Source of the DNA: Hydrogenothermaceae bacterium | Lineage (GTDB): Bacteria; Aquificota; Aquificia; Aquificales; Hydrogenothermaceae | Reading direction: 5' to 3' | DNA: 57,839 bases | NCBI GenBank assembly: GCA_015490675.1 | Contig: WFXI01000320.1 | Location: 89,640 to 147,478 of the forward strand | Part shown: positions 47,932 to 57,763 of the stretch, one piece after another | How positions within the stretch are numbered: the first letter of the stretch is position 1 | Layout: each line of letters begins with the position of its first letter | Position numbers and translations under genes: made by a program | The notes under the pieces: generated by a model | The model's database searches: none | Told to the model about the DNA's origin: nothing | The model's input: the letters and a program-made list of their open reading frames with translations, nothing else

Positions 47932-48008
47932 AAAAAATTCCCCCTTTATGTTTATTTTAAATAAATAAAAGTTATTTTGCTAAATTTCAAGTCCATAAAG
48001 GAGAAAAA

Positions 48009-48566
48009 ATGATTGTTTACTGGGATGACTTTATAGAAGTTAAAGATTTAGAAGAATTCATAGAAAAAGTAAAAGATAATTCCAATTTTAACAGTGCTAT
48101 TAACTTATTTTTCCCAAGAAAAATAAAAGAATTAACAAAAGAAACCTATAAAATAGAATTAAAATCAAAGAACCTAGAAGAAATAATAAAAGAACTTAAA
48201 ACGCATCAACTTGAACTTAAAGACATCCTATCTGAAACAGAATGTTTTGAATATATTCTTGACAACGCTTACGGAATCTTTCAAGTAGAATATGACGAAT
48301 ACAAAGATGCATTTATCATCAAAAAAGGAAAACTAGATTTCCATCCCTCATTATTTGATAATATTGCATTTTTATACTATGAAACAAAAGAGGATTTAGA
48401 TCATCTCCTTGAAAATGTTTTAAATAAAAAACCTTTAGACTACAAAAAATGGAAGAAATTTAAAGATTACTTTGAAACGATAGATATGCCAGATGAACTT
48501 TATTCTGAAATAAGAACATTTATAGAAAAAGTCCTGGAAACAATGGAGGAAGATGAAAATGCTTGA
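48009..48566 (+). CDS. Hypothetical protein, paralogue of the 29604 gene
   Basis: 185 aa with AAAGGAG and a leader-like AATAAAAGTTATTTTGCTAAATTT upstream. The C-terminal half (LDFHPSLFDNIAFLYY..WKKFKDYFETIDMPDELY) matches the 29604 gene. Acidic, soluble. It overlaps the next gene's start. Function unknown. Confidence 0.7.
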   Translation: MIVYWDDFIEVKDLEEFIEKVKDNSNFNSAINLFFPRKIKELTKETYKIELKSKNLEEIIKELKTHQLELKDILSETECFEYILDNAYGIFQVEYDEYKDAFIIKKGKLDFHPSLFDNIAFLYYETKEDLDHLLENVLNKKPLDYKKWKKFKDYFETIDMPDELYSEIRTFIEKVLETMEEDENA

Positions 48567-48927
48567 AAATGTTTGTTCAATTTTAAGAATCTCTGATATT
48601 AAAGATTTTGAAAAAGCAGAAATTATACTCCACGAAGCAGATGCAAAAGAATACATAGACGAAGTAGCTCAGGAAATAGCTGAAAAAATAATAATACAAA
48701 ATGGATGGATAGTGAATCCGGTAGAAATTGCCCTAAAAAAAGTTGTACAACTTTCAGATTATCCAGAATGCTTTGAAATAAACTACACACTTGGAGATTT
48801 TTCTGTTGACTGTAATTTAGAAAAATTAAAAGAAAATATGAAAAAAGATAATATTACCTTTAAAGATCTAAACAAGCAAACTATATATTTAATAGAAAAA
48901 ACTTCAAACCATCAAACAAAAAACTAA
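48559..48927 (+). CDS. Hypothetical protein
   Basis: 122 aa from ATG 48559; the track's 48553 ATG is two codons upstream. GGAGGA is 8 bases from 48559 and too close to 48553. Mixed helical protein (EAQKAEIILHEADAKEYIDEVAQEIAEK) with two Cys. Overlaps the previous gene's end by 8 bases, so it is coupled. Not recognised. Confidence 0.65.
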   Translation: MLENVCSILRISDIKDFEKAEIILHEADAKEYIDEVAQEIAEKIIIQNGWIVNPVEIALKKVVQLSDYPECFEINYTLGDFSVDCNLEKLKENMKKDNITFKDLNKQTIYLIEKTSNHQTKN

Positions 48928-48942
48928 AGAGGTGGTAAAAAA

Positions 48943-49317
48943 ATGAATAATAAAACTTTGGAAAAAACTTTATTCGAGAAAATAAAAAAACTCGGAATAA
49001 TTGATGCTCTAAAAGAAAAGCCTTATTTAAAAATTGAAAATCCACCTTTCCTGCCCCTGTCAATAGAAAAACTTTACGAAAACAGGATAGTTCTTGCACA
49101 CTACTTTGAAATGAACGGAGACTTAGTTCCTGATCCAGATATGGAAGTTGAAATTGATGAAAAAAATGAAAAAGCAAAAGCTTTAACCTTCCAAAATATG
49201 TATATCTACCAGTCTGTTGAAGATAATCCAGACCAAAAACTTCAAACAGATTTAAACCTATTTCTCCTTGAATGGCTTAAAAACATAGAGAATCAAAAAT
49301 ACAAAATAAAAAAATAA
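48943..49317 (+). CDS. DUF6908/DUF1249-like small protein
   Basis: 124 aa with AGAGGTGG. The core LAHYFEMNGDLVPDPDMEVEIDEK..A..ALTFQNMYIYQSVEDNP has the family-like HYx-x-NGD-L-V-x-DPxM pattern and the Y-Q-S/Q-D motif. Members are common in plasmids, with unknown function. Moderate confidence in the family, high in the gene. Confidence 0.6.
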   Translation: MNNKTLEKTLFEKIKKLGIIDALKEKPYLKIENPPFLPLSIEKLYENRIVLAHYFEMNGDLVPDPDMEVEIDEKNEKAKALTFQNMYIYQSVEDNPDQKLQTDLNLFLLEWLKNIENQKYKIKK

Positions 49318-49386
49318 TTTCATAAAAATCTTAAAAAAAAAAGATAAAATTATAAATATAAAAAAATTACAATAAAAAAGGGAAAA

Positions 49387-50067
49387 ATGGATCAAATTTT
49401 ACAATTTGTCTACAAAAATTTGACTTATATTGTAAGTTTTGTATTATTCTTGTTTTTCAGTGCATTTATACTATTTTTTGAACATAAAAAAGGAAAAAGG
49501 ATAAAAAAAACAACTGGAATTTTACTTATTTCTTTTCCTATATTCTTATTTATACTAGAAATAGTCCTAAAAACACTTAATCATCTTATAAATAATCAAG
49601 GTTTACCTATTGAAGAAATTGCAAAGAAAGAAATAACACTAGAAAAACCAATAATCAATCCAGAAGAAGGGGATTGCCGAATTAAAAATATACTTTTCTA
49701 TCTTAAAAATGAAGGAATATACAAAGGAAAACCTTTATATATAGTTCTTGGAGAAGTAAGTCCAAAAAATAGAAATATCTTTTTACCACACTTTTGGTTA
49801 ACTACAGATTATAAAAATCCTGATAAATATGCAAATATTATAGATAAAACAACAGCTGCTTCCGGAAAAGGTACTGTAGATATACATAAGGTAATATATA
49901 AACCTCATAGAATATATAGAGTAAATATGGAAACATGTGAAATAATTCCTATAAAATATTTCTTTGTATTTAAACCAAATATAAGCTTTAATGAAACTCC
50001 AGGAGGAACAAAATGGATGAAAAATGCTTGCAAAACATTTAAAAAAATAGAAAATAAAAACAATTAA
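49387..50067 (+). CDS. Membrane-anchored hypothetical protein
   Basis: 226 aa. Two N-terminal transmembrane helices (about 13-33 and 42-62) and then a periplasmic or cytoplasmic domain with two Cys (EEGDCRIKNILFYL, METCEIIPI). Pattern DCRIKNILFYLKNEGIYKGKPLYIVLGEV is alpha/beta. GGGAAAA precedes ATG. Not recognised. Confidence 0.65.
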   Translation: MDQILQFVYKNLTYIVSFVLFLFFSAFILFFEHKKGKRIKKTTGILLISFPIFLFILEIVLKTLNHLINNQGLPIEEIAKKEITLEKPIINPEEGDCRIKNILFYLKNEGIYKGKPLYIVLGEVSPKNRNIFLPHFWLTTDYKNPDKYANIIDKTTAASGKGTVDIHKVIYKPHRIYRVNMETCEIIPIKYFFVFKPNISFNETPGGTKWMKNACKTFKKIENKNN

Positions 50068-50102
50068 ACAAATTTTAAATAATTTCTTGCTAAAAAAGTA
50101 TA

Positions 50103-50660
50103 ATGAATAAAACAGTAAAACATATACTTGATGAACTTCTTTCTATTAAAGAAGCTATAAATGAAGAAATTAACAAAGGAAATTTAGGACCTATTTGTAT
50201 TGAATTTGATTGTGAAGAAAATCCTTCTTGGGCAAAATTTGACTCTGATAAAAATCTTAATAATGAATATTTTATAAGAATTTATTATAAAAATAAAAAA
50301 GGCATATATAGGGATGAATTTTTAAACATAAATGAACTTACATTCTGGATAATTCCAAGTAGACATATAAAAATTATCCTTCACTTTTATATAGAAAAAA
50401 TCTTTTCTGAAGAAAATCTAAAAGAGAACGAATACGAAGGGTATCTTTTAGTTCAAATCTATGATGAACAAAATAGTTCTATCCTTCCCTTACATATTTA
50501 TTTAGAGGACAACTATTTAAAGGAAACATATAAAATATTACAATACTTTAAAAATATTATAGATATTGAAGACGAAGGTTATATATTTCTAAAAGAACTT
50601 ACAGAAATCACAATAAATGCTCTAAAATCTTACAATATAAATTTAAATATTTTTGGATAA
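50103..50660 (+). CDS. Hypothetical protein
   Basis: 185 aa without a clear ribosome site. Acidic, aromatic (ICIEFDCEENPSWAKFDSD, FWIIPSRHIKIILHFYIE). Its 3' end overlaps the HTH gene tail to tail by 18 bases. Not recognised. Confidence 0.55.
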   Translation: MNKTVKHILDELLSIKEAINEEINKGNLGPICIEFDCEENPSWAKFDSDKNLNNEYFIRIYYKNKKGIYRDEFLNINELTFWIIPSRHIKIILHFYIEKIFSEENLKENEYEGYLLVQIYDEQNSSILPLHIYLEDNYLKETYKILQYFKNIIDIEDEGYIFLKELTEITINALKSYNINLNIFG

Positions 50661-51101
50661 AAATTCAGATTTTAATATCAACTTCACTCTTTCTATAGTA
50701 TAACTAATTTCTTTATCAATTAAATCTTTAACTAAATAAATAGTATTTTTGCTAATATCTTTTTCTTCTAAATTCAGTTCTTTTAACGAATATTCAATAA
50801 TTGCCTGTGGAACAAACTTTAATATATCTTCTGGATGTTCAAATTGTGGATAACTCAATAAATCTTTTCTGGCATCTATACATAAAACATCCTCAATTCT
50901 TTTTAAAATATCAACTGATATAGTTTTAAACAATCCACTTTCAATCTTCTGTAGTTCATCAACACTAATACCAAGCTTCTCTGCTAAACTTTCCTGAGAT
51001 AGTCTCATAACTTCTCTATAATACTTTACTTTCAGTCCAAACACTCGTTTTGTAGTGTTACCAATAATCTCTTCCTGTAAATTTTTTTCTAATACTTCCA
51101 T
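50643..51101 (-). CDS. XRE-family HTH regulator
   Basis: 152 aa with TAGGAG before ATG. Residues 20-72 are an XRE/Cro helix-turn-helix: KVKYYREVMRLSQESLAEKLGISVDELQKIESG. The C-terminal ~80 residues (LLSYPQFEHPEDILKFVPQ..) are a separate helical domain. Likely a repressor for the recombinase/kleisin operon that lies just upstream of it on the same strand, but its operator is not visible. Confidence 0.85.
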   Translation of the reverse strand: MEVLEKNLQEEIIGNTTKRVFGLKVKYYREVMRLSQESLAEKLGISVDELQKIESGLFKTISVDILKRIEDVLCIDARKDLLSYPQFEHPEDILKFVPQAIIEYSLKELNLEEKDISKNTIYLVKDLIDKEISYTIERVKLILKSEFLSKNI

Positions 51102-51121
51102 CTTGTAACTCCTATATTAAT

Positions 51122-51769
51122 TTATAAAAACTTTTCGATGCTTTTCACATCTATATTAAATATATAAATAGCAAACATTAATCCTATAAAATCTTTGTAA
51201 TTTCTTATTTTAAAAGTTCCATCTTTTACTTTTTTGGCTACTTCAAGAGCATAAGCATTATAATCTGTATTCTCAAATAATATTTCTTTGGCTTTAAATG
51301 GAACTTCTTGCTTTACAAAATCTTCAAACTTCCTAGTTTTTATTTCCTTAAACTTTTTGTTGCCCCTACCACCTTTCTTGCCATTTTCTTTATAAGGATT
51401 ATACCTTAGATTAATTCCTTTTAATGTCAACTCATCCAGTAATGAGTTAAAAGTGTCATTGTCAAATTCTTTTAATACTTCCTCAACTTCCCTTTTTGTG
51501 ATAGCAATCCTTTTCTTCTTACCATTTTCAGGAAATAAATATTCAAAAGCTTTATTTGTTTTTAACTTTAAGAGTTTGCTTACTGCCTGGAGAAACATTG
51601 CAGAATAATGATAGAGTTTTTCATTATCCAAAACCTCAGCTTCAACTTTAAAACTTTCAACTAAAAGATCTATTCTTACATCTAAAGGGTTGATTTTGCC
51701 TTCCTCAACTTTTCTTAAGAAAAATCTATATGGATTTAAAATTTCCTTTTTTTCTTTTAAAACTTCCAT
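51122..51769 (-). CDS. ScpA-like (kleisin) segregation protein
   Basis: 215 aa. The N-terminal segment NPYRFFLRKVEEGKINPLDVRIDLLVESF, then LYHYSAMFLQAVSKLLKLKT, matches the ScpA pattern (FEGPLDLLLxLIxxxxIDIxDI..., EFLVMAAxLLxIKSRxLLP). The C-terminal FIGLMFAIYIFNIDV resembles the ScpA winged-helix segment. It is shorter than typical ScpA (about 250). ScpA bridges the SMC heads. No SMC or ScpB is encoded here, so it would use host partners or act alone. The start ATG shares one base with the recombinase stop (TGATG), so it is coupled. Confidence 0.65.
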   Translation of the reverse strand: MEVLKEKKEILNPYRFFLRKVEEGKINPLDVRIDLLVESFKVEAEVLDNEKLYHYSAMFLQAVSKLLKLKTNKAFEYLFPENGKKKRIAITKREVEEVLKEFDNDTFNSLLDELTLKGINLRYNPYKENGKKGGRGNKKFKEIKTRKFEDFVKQEVPFKAKEILFENTDYNAYALEVAKKVKDGTFKIRNYKDFIGLMFAIYIFNIDVKSIEKFL

Positions 51770-52947
51770 CAAATTATATCCGCCAATAAGTTTTTAAGAT
51801 TTAGATAATATTTACTTGTAGTTAAAATATTTTCATGTCCTAATAGTTCTTTAACTACTTCTATTGGGTACCCTCTCTCAGCAAGTTTTGTGGCATATGT
51901 TCTTCTAAATGTATGTGCTTTTATTTCTAAATCATAACCCAAAGATTTTAATTTCTTCGTATGCCTAGAAAATAAACTCTTAACAGTCGATTCTTTAATC
52001 TTATCTACACTTCTTATTATTCTATTTGGATTGTAAGCATCATATATATCATAAGAAAATAAATATAATTCCTCATTCCCAGATTTTGACTTCCTTAATT
52101 GCTGTGTTTTTAAAAACAATTCAAATACTTCGAGGAAAAAAGGATCTTCATCAAGTAAAAGCATTTTTGTTATTCTTTTTTTCCCAAATTTACCTTCTTT
52201 GACATTTATAGTGTAGATAGTCTTTGTAATCTTAGATAGCTTTTCTTTATCTCCTAATTCTTTCACTACCTCAATAATAGCTTCTGTTACTTCTTTTTGT
52301 AATTCCTTTGATAAGCTCTTTACAGAGAATACAGGTCGTTCTTTATTTATTAAATATTCAAAATCAGAATTTAAAGATATAACTCCTTGGTAGATAGTGT
52401 CATCATATAAAAGTTCTACAGTTGCATCTTCTCTTACAACAATTTCTTTTTTAATATCCGAAAGAGTTACATTTACAGCTTCACTTAATCTAAGTCCAGT
52501 ATGAAGTAAAAATCCTGTTAAAATACCTAGTATAGGATGCTTCTCTTCTTCAAAATAGAATTTTCTAATAATTTGTATATCTTCATCGGAATAGATTTCT
52601 ATATCTTTTTTCTGTTTATTTTTATATTTTCTACCTCTAAAAATTACACTCTCAGCATTTTTATCATACTTAGCTGTAAGATAACCTGACTTATCGGCCC
52701 ATTCTAAAAACTCTCTTATGTCTAAAAGCAAAAGCCTTATATAGTTATCTTTATAACCTTGATTTACTTTCTCTTCAAAAAAGTTCCTTATAGTAGATTC
52801 TGTGAAAAATACAAAATCGTCATCTTTCATATATGGATATAGATGCTTTAAAAGTCTTTTCTTTCGATTATACTTAGTTTTAGTATCTAAATTTTCAAAC
52901 CTATCTAAATATTCGTCTACTATTTCCTCAAATCTTAATTTTGTCAT
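51769..52947 (-). CDS. Tyrosine recombinase (XerC/D-like)
   Basis: 392 aa with AAAAGG before ATG. N-terminal SAM-like core-binding domain (LDTKTKYNRKKRLLKHLYPYM..IREFLEW). Catalytic domain: HTGLRLSEAVNVTLSDI (first Arg), HTFRRTYATKLAERGYPIEVVKELLGHENILTTSKYYLN, providing the HxxR, GH and the nucleophile Tyr (KYY). Probably resolves plasmid multimers. It is followed by the ScpA-like gene and preceded by an inverted repeat that looks like a recombination core. Confidence 0.93.
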   Translation of the reverse strand: MTKLRFEEIVDEYLDRFENLDTKTKYNRKKRLLKHLYPYMKDDDFVFFTESTIRNFFEEKVNQGYKDNYIRLLLLDIREFLEWADKSGYLTAKYDKNAESVIFRGRKYKNKQKKDIEIYSDEDIQIIRKFYFEEEKHPILGILTGFLLHTGLRLSEAVNVTLSDIKKEIVVREDATVELLYDDTIYQGVISLNSDFEYLINKERPVFSVKSLSKELQKEVTEAIIEVVKELGDKEKLSKITKTIYTINVKEGKFGKKRITKMLLLDEDPFFLEVFELFLKTQQLRKSKSGNEELYLFSYDIYDAYNPNRIIRSVDKIKESTVKSLFSRHTKKLKSLGYDLEIKAHTFRRTYATKLAERGYPIEVVKELLGHENILTTSKYYLNLKNLLADII

Positions 52948-53011
52948 ATACCTTTTCTCTAAACTTTTCTTCTTAAGTTACTCTTTATTTTAATTTCTTT
53001 TTAAAAGCTAG

Positions 53012-53036
53012 TCAACAATAGGTTATATATTGTTGA
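53012..53036. other. Candidate recombination core site upstream of the tyrosine recombinase
   Basis: TCAACAATA GGTTATA TATTGTTGA: exact 9-bp inverted arms around a 7-base spacer, in the 150-base gap between recombinase and KAP genes. Length and geometry match tyrosine-recombinase core sites (arms of about 9-11 with 6-8 base spacer). It could also be an operator. Confidence 0.55.
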
Positions 53037-53094
53037 TTTTAAGAAATAACAAGATTTAATTGGTTTGAACGAAATATAGTAGAAAAACACCTTT

Positions 53095-54906
53095 TTATGC
53101 TTTAGAGAAATATTTAGCTTTAATAAGCTTAATTTTCCCTTTTATTTTAATATCTTTTTCTAAACTATTTAACAAAGATTCAACCTTTTTTATCAGAGGG
53201 TTAAAAATACTATCTCTTACTGATTTCTCTGATTTTATAAATCTTAGAATAAGCATTGTAAATTCTTCATCTTCTAATAAACAATCTCTAATAAAAGACT
53301 CTTTTATATCATTTAAATTTAAAGCTTTAGAACGAAGAATAGATCCTTCTAGTATACCTTTAATTAAGTCTTTAACAGAATCACAAGAAGACAACATATT
53401 ATTCTTAAATTCTTGCTCTAAATTTTCTAATTTTTCTTTTAAAGATGGAATTTCTCTTAAAATGTCCATTCTTTCGTACATATATTTATATAGCAAAATC
53501 TGGAACTCTTCCTTATCTTTTTTATAAAGTTCATTTAGATAACTAACTAAAATCTCAGAAAAACATTCTAGGTATGTGTCTTTATTTTGTTGGTCTACCT
53601 CTGATAATATATATCTTAATATGGAATATAAATCATCTAAATAAAAAATTTCTAGAATTTTACTTTTATGTTTATTAAATAATTTCCGTAAGTCCTTGAT
53701 AAAATCCTTATCCTCATATTTAAAATTGTATAAATACTTATTAATTTTATTTTCAAATTCTTCTTTTATATTTTGATTTCTTCTAATATTTAATTCATTT
53801 TCTAAAGCATCTTTAATGTTAGCTATTAACTCTGGAGTTAATAATTCTTTTTCTATAAAAGGAAAAAATGCTTTAATGTATTTAGGAATAAAAAGATCAA
53901 GTTGAGAAAAGTGACTAAAATAATGAAAAATTTCTTCTATTTCTTTTACTTGAGAATCTTTCTCTTCAGTTTCATTATTATTTAAGTTTTTAGAAAATAA
54001 ATATCCTAAATAATAACCTCTCTTTTCTAATACATCTTGGGGAAGGATATTTTTGACTTTCTTCAAATATACAAAAGGAATTAGATATTTAATTGCTTCT
54101 TGTAATAAATCTCTATACTTCTCTAAATTTTCTATACCTCTTATACTTTGACATAATCTATCTAGAACAGAAAAGATTTGTATCATTATCCTGATATTAT
54201 TTATATTATAGAAAACAAGAAAATCTTTTATATCTTTATAATTGTTGAAACAAAAATCCTTAAATTTTTCTTCTAATATAGAAAAATTCTCTTCTACATT
54301 TGGATCATAGGTAAATTCAAAATCTACGATTTTTTCTTTATATTTCTCATAAATTTCCTTATCTTTATCTTTCAATTCTTCTTCGTTAAAAATAAGTATT
54401 ATTCTACATTTTTTTTCTTCCTTTAAGACACTGAAGAAACCTAATAAAACATCTAAATTTAGATTATCTCCAATTCTCTCTAAGTCATCAAAGATGATTA
54501 TTACATCTTTAAAATCTTTCTTTTCAAAAAAGGAAATTCCTAAATTTATTAAAGTCCCAAAAGTACCCGAGTTAAAAATAAAATCGTTATCTTTATCTCT
54601 AATGCCAAAATTGAATTTAAGCCCTTCTATTTTATCTTTGATAGATTTTATAAATTTTGATGATTTGTAAAGATTTACTATTATTTCTTTCTCTATATCA
54701 TATATTGAAACCTTATTGAATAAAGAAATATAAGCGTAATTATCCTTATATTTTCTATCTTTTTTAAATTCTTCAACAAAACTTTTTATAAAATAAGTTT
54801 TCCCAATACCCCATTTCCCTTTTATTACACATAAAAATCCATCTTCGTTGTAATTTTTAAGAATAGTTTCTAAATTTTCTTTTAGAATTTCTTTTTTGGT
54901 AGACAT
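53095..54906 (-). CDS. KAP-family P-loop NTPase
   Basis: 603 aa with AAGGAAAG before ATG. Walker A GKWGIGKTYF (about residues 25-33) and Walker B VIIIFDDLERIGDN (about 135-145) with the KAP-type D-D-L-E-R. Strand then LIFNEEEL. The remaining 400 residues are Lys/Glu-rich helices. KAP NTPases are often membrane-linked; no TM is visible in this one. Next to a NACHT-like gene on the same strand, 50 bases downstream, it is a plausible defence component. Confidence 0.88.
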   Translation of the reverse strand: MSTKKEILKENLETILKNYNEDGFLCVIKGKWGIGKTYFIKSFVEEFKKDRKYKDNYAYISLFNKVSIYDIEKEIIVNLYKSSKFIKSIKDKIEGLKFNFGIRDKDNDFIFNSGTFGTLINLGISFFEKKDFKDVIIIFDDLERIGDNLNLDVLLGFFSVLKEEKKCRIILIFNEEELKDKDKEIYEKYKEKIVDFEFTYDPNVEENFSILEEKFKDFCFNNYKDIKDFLVFYNINNIRIMIQIFSVLDRLCQSIRGIENLEKYRDLLQEAIKYLIPFVYLKKVKNILPQDVLEKRGYYLGYLFSKNLNNNETEEKDSQVKEIEEIFHYFSHFSQLDLFIPKYIKAFFPFIEKELLTPELIANIKDALENELNIRRNQNIKEEFENKINKYLYNFKYEDKDFIKDLRKLFNKHKSKILEIFYLDDLYSILRYILSEVDQQNKDTYLECFSEILVSYLNELYKKDKEEFQILLYKYMYERMDILREIPSLKEKLENLEQEFKNNMLSSCDSVKDLIKGILEGSILRSKALNLNDIKESFIRDCLLEDEEFTMLILRFIKSEKSVRDSIFNPLIKKVESLLNSLEKDIKIKGKIKLIKAKYFSKA

Positions 54907-54955
54907 ATTTCTACTTTCCTTTTTAATATTTTAATAAATAACTATATAAAATTAA

Positions 54956-57763
54956 TTAATTAGATATAAATTCCATTATATATTCCTTTCTATTATTAAA
55001 TGCAATTTTAATTTTATTATCATCATCACTTTTCAATATAGAGAGAAACTTGATTAATTTATTTTTGTCGTCTAAATATTCTAAAGCAAATTCTTTTAAT
55101 TTATCTAAATACTTATTTTTTATATCTTCTATGTCATCTAAAAGATTTTGATTTAGATTTGCATTGAATTTAAAACTTACCATATTGCCACCAAATATAA
55201 TATGGATCCCTATATTTTCTTTATGTTTTTCACTAAGGTATCTATAAATATACCCAATAAGATCTAATTTTACTAAATGAAGGAAAGTTTTTACTCTATA
55301 TTCTCTTAAGTTTATATTTTTTTCAGAATTATCTAAAATGTCTAGAATAAATCTTTTTCTAGTAAAGTTCCAATTAATTTTACCTTCTAAAAACTCATTA
55401 AAATTTGCTTTCCATGATTTAAGACTAATAACCTCATCCTTTTTCTTGTCGTTATAATAAATAAGGACATCTCCAATATTAAACCAAAAAAATTCTTCAT
55501 CTTTAGATAATTTACTTAAATATTTTTCCTTTACATGTGTATTTCCTAAAGTGATAAGACCAATATAAGCAGTTCTCTTACCTATGTGTGGGATTTCCTG
55601 TTTCCTTGTTATTTCTAATAAAGTCTTAATATATTGATTATCTTTCTTTTCATTTTTAAAATTTGAGTTATGAAATAATAATCTAGATAAAAAATAACCA
55701 GCCCAATTGAATTGATATAGGAAATTTTCAATATTATAATCCCTGTTGTCAATAATTGTTTTTAAAAAGTTATTTAAATTGTCAGCAACCTTAAACACTA
55801 ACTCTTTATCATAGTATTCAAAAAAGTTTAAAACAAATCTTGTAATATCATATCTATAATAATAGCTTAGTATTTTAAAATCTATATCTTCAAAGTCTAA
55901 AGATAATTCTCTAATTAAAGATTCTGCAATAAAAAACTCCATAAAAGATTCGTGAATAAACTTATCTATTCTTTTCCTTGATATTTGTAAAATAGATTTT
56001 AACTCGTTTGATACAAGAAACTCTTCAAAAACATTATCATAACTATTCAAAAATTTATCATACTCGGTCCCTAAAAATTTATTATGTTTAAGAAAATCAT
56101 AAAAATATATTTCATCATTTTCTAAAGAAAATAACTCGTATAATCTATCTTCTAACTTTATTGATAAATTTAAATTTTTATCTAATATTTCAACAAGATT
56201 TTCGTCACTGGTACCCATCTGTTTATTATACAAAATCCATGAAAAAAACATAGCACTATCACTAAAAATCTTATATAAATACTCTAAGCTATTATTAGTT
56301 CTAGAAAAAATAGAACTTTCTTTAGCAGATTCTCTTTCTAGCCACGTTATAAAAAACAATCTATATAACAAAAATTTATTTTTTGAAATTTCCTCAATAT
56401 TTTGGATATCTTTTCCATAAATATAACTAAATAGAAACAATATAGCTAACAGAGGATTGTTTATATTTATAGAAATTCTATTTACTTCTTTTTCTGAAAT
56501 GCCTTTAGAATATAACTTTTTCAGTCTAATATTTATTGCATGTATTAATTCCATAATTTGTTCTTGTTTCCATTTTTTTATTTCAAATACTGCATCACAG
56601 AATGAAAAATTTTTTTCACTATAAATATTCTCTAAATAGTAATTTGTTCTTGAAGAAAGAATATAAGGAAAATAATCATATTTCTTTTCTTTTAATCCTC
56701 CTCTTTTTACATTTTGATAAGCTTCATCTAAAGAATCTAATATAAGAAATATATTGAGGGATTTATCTAAATTGTTAAGGCGCTTTTTTTGATTTTCATC
56801 TTCTCCATATTTTAGGTAAATACCTCCGTCATTATCTAATAATACTACTGGATATGTACCATTACTTGTATCTTTATTTATGAATTTATTCAAAATTAAT
56901 ACTAGAAAATCCTTATAACTTTTAATATCTTTTTTAAAAAGTAAATCTATATCCTTAAGTTCAAAAAATAAAGGTATAAAATTAGTCTTACCACTTCTAT
57001 AAAAATGTAAAATTTCATAAAATAAGTGAGTTAAAAACGTAGTCTTACCTATGCCACTTTCACCTACTATAAGATAAGAAAAATTTTTGCAATCTTGTAA
57101 GTTATTTTTAACCATATCTACTAATTCATTTGATGAAGTAACACTTATATCTGAAGATGATAATATATTTTTTACTTCTATATTTAAATAATCTGGATAA
57201 ACTATATCAACTTGAAAGGGCCAATCTCTATTTAAGTCAAGAAGACTCTGGATTACATTTATATTTTTTATGTTCCTTATGGAGTCTATAATAAGAAACT
57301 CTTTTAATTCTTCTAAAAATTCTTCTTGAGAAAGATTTTTATTCGAAAAATATAATAAAAAATCTTTTGTTGAATAAAGAAAGTATATATCCCCTTTTTC
57401 TAAGAAGTGATTAACTTTAATATAATCCTTTTGATTTGCAACAATTTCCTGTGAAGTTAATTGTATAATGTCCTGAGTGATTTTTAAAAGTTTCTCTATA
57501 TCGTACTTATCCAAATATATTTCATAACTTCTAGAAATTTCATTAAATAATGTATAAAACAAGATTAAAAATTCTTCGTTACCAATAAACTTTTTTAATA
57601 TTAGAAGTTCTTCCTCTTTATTAAAATTCAAAAAAGGACTTATTTTTATATATTTTGTTCTTATTATATTAATTACATCTTTTAATATATCTTCCATATG
57701 TATCTTATTAAGATTTAAATTACTTAAATGGTCTAAAAAGAATAGTAGGATTTCATCTTTCAT
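54956..57763 (-). CDS. NACHT-like STAND NTPase (defence candidate)
   Basis: 935 aa with AAGGAG before ATG. N-terminal ~220 residues of helical domain, then Walker A IVGESGIGKTTFL (about residue 231), a strand PLFFELKDI, Walker B FLILDSLDEAYQN (about 339) with the NACHT-type D-x-x-D-E, and the SSRTNYY sensor-like segment (about 367). The C-terminal half is helical without obvious repeats. The layout matches bacterial NLR-like (NACHT) proteins, several of which protect against phage. Next gene is the KAP NTPase. Confidence 0.8.
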   Translation of the reverse strand: MKDEILLFFLDHLSNLNLNKIHMEDILKDVINIIRTKYIKISPFLNFNKEEELLILKKFIGNEEFLILFYTLFNEISRSYEIYLDKYDIEKLLKITQDIIQLTSQEIVANQKDYIKVNHFLEKGDIYFLYSTKDFLLYFSNKNLSQEEFLEELKEFLIIDSIRNIKNINVIQSLLDLNRDWPFQVDIVYPDYLNIEVKNILSSSDISVTSSNELVDMVKNNLQDCKNFSYLIVGESGIGKTTFLTHLFYEILHFYRSGKTNFIPLFFELKDIDLLFKKDIKSYKDFLVLILNKFINKDTSNGTYPVVLLDNDGGIYLKYGEDENQKKRLNNLDKSLNIFLILDSLDEAYQNVKRGGLKEKKYDYFPYILSSRTNYYLENIYSEKNFSFCDAVFEIKKWKQEQIMELIHAINIRLKKLYSKGISEKEVNRISININNPLLAILFLFSYIYGKDIQNIEEISKNKFLLYRLFFITWLERESAKESSIFSRTNNSLEYLYKIFSDSAMFFSWILYNKQMGTSDENLVEILDKNLNLSIKLEDRLYELFSLENDEIYFYDFLKHNKFLGTEYDKFLNSYDNVFEEFLVSNELKSILQISRKRIDKFIHESFMEFFIAESLIRELSLDFEDIDFKILSYYYRYDITRFVLNFFEYYDKELVFKVADNLNNFLKTIIDNRDYNIENFLYQFNWAGYFLSRLLFHNSNFKNEKKDNQYIKTLLEITRKQEIPHIGKRTAYIGLITLGNTHVKEKYLSKLSKDEEFFWFNIGDVLIYYNDKKKDEVISLKSWKANFNEFLEGKINWNFTRKRFILDILDNSEKNINLREYRVKTFLHLVKLDLIGYIYRYLSEKHKENIGIHIIFGGNMVSFKFNANLNQNLLDDIEDIKNKYLDKLKEFALEYLDDKNKLIKFLSILKSDDDNKIKIAFNNRKEYIMEFISN

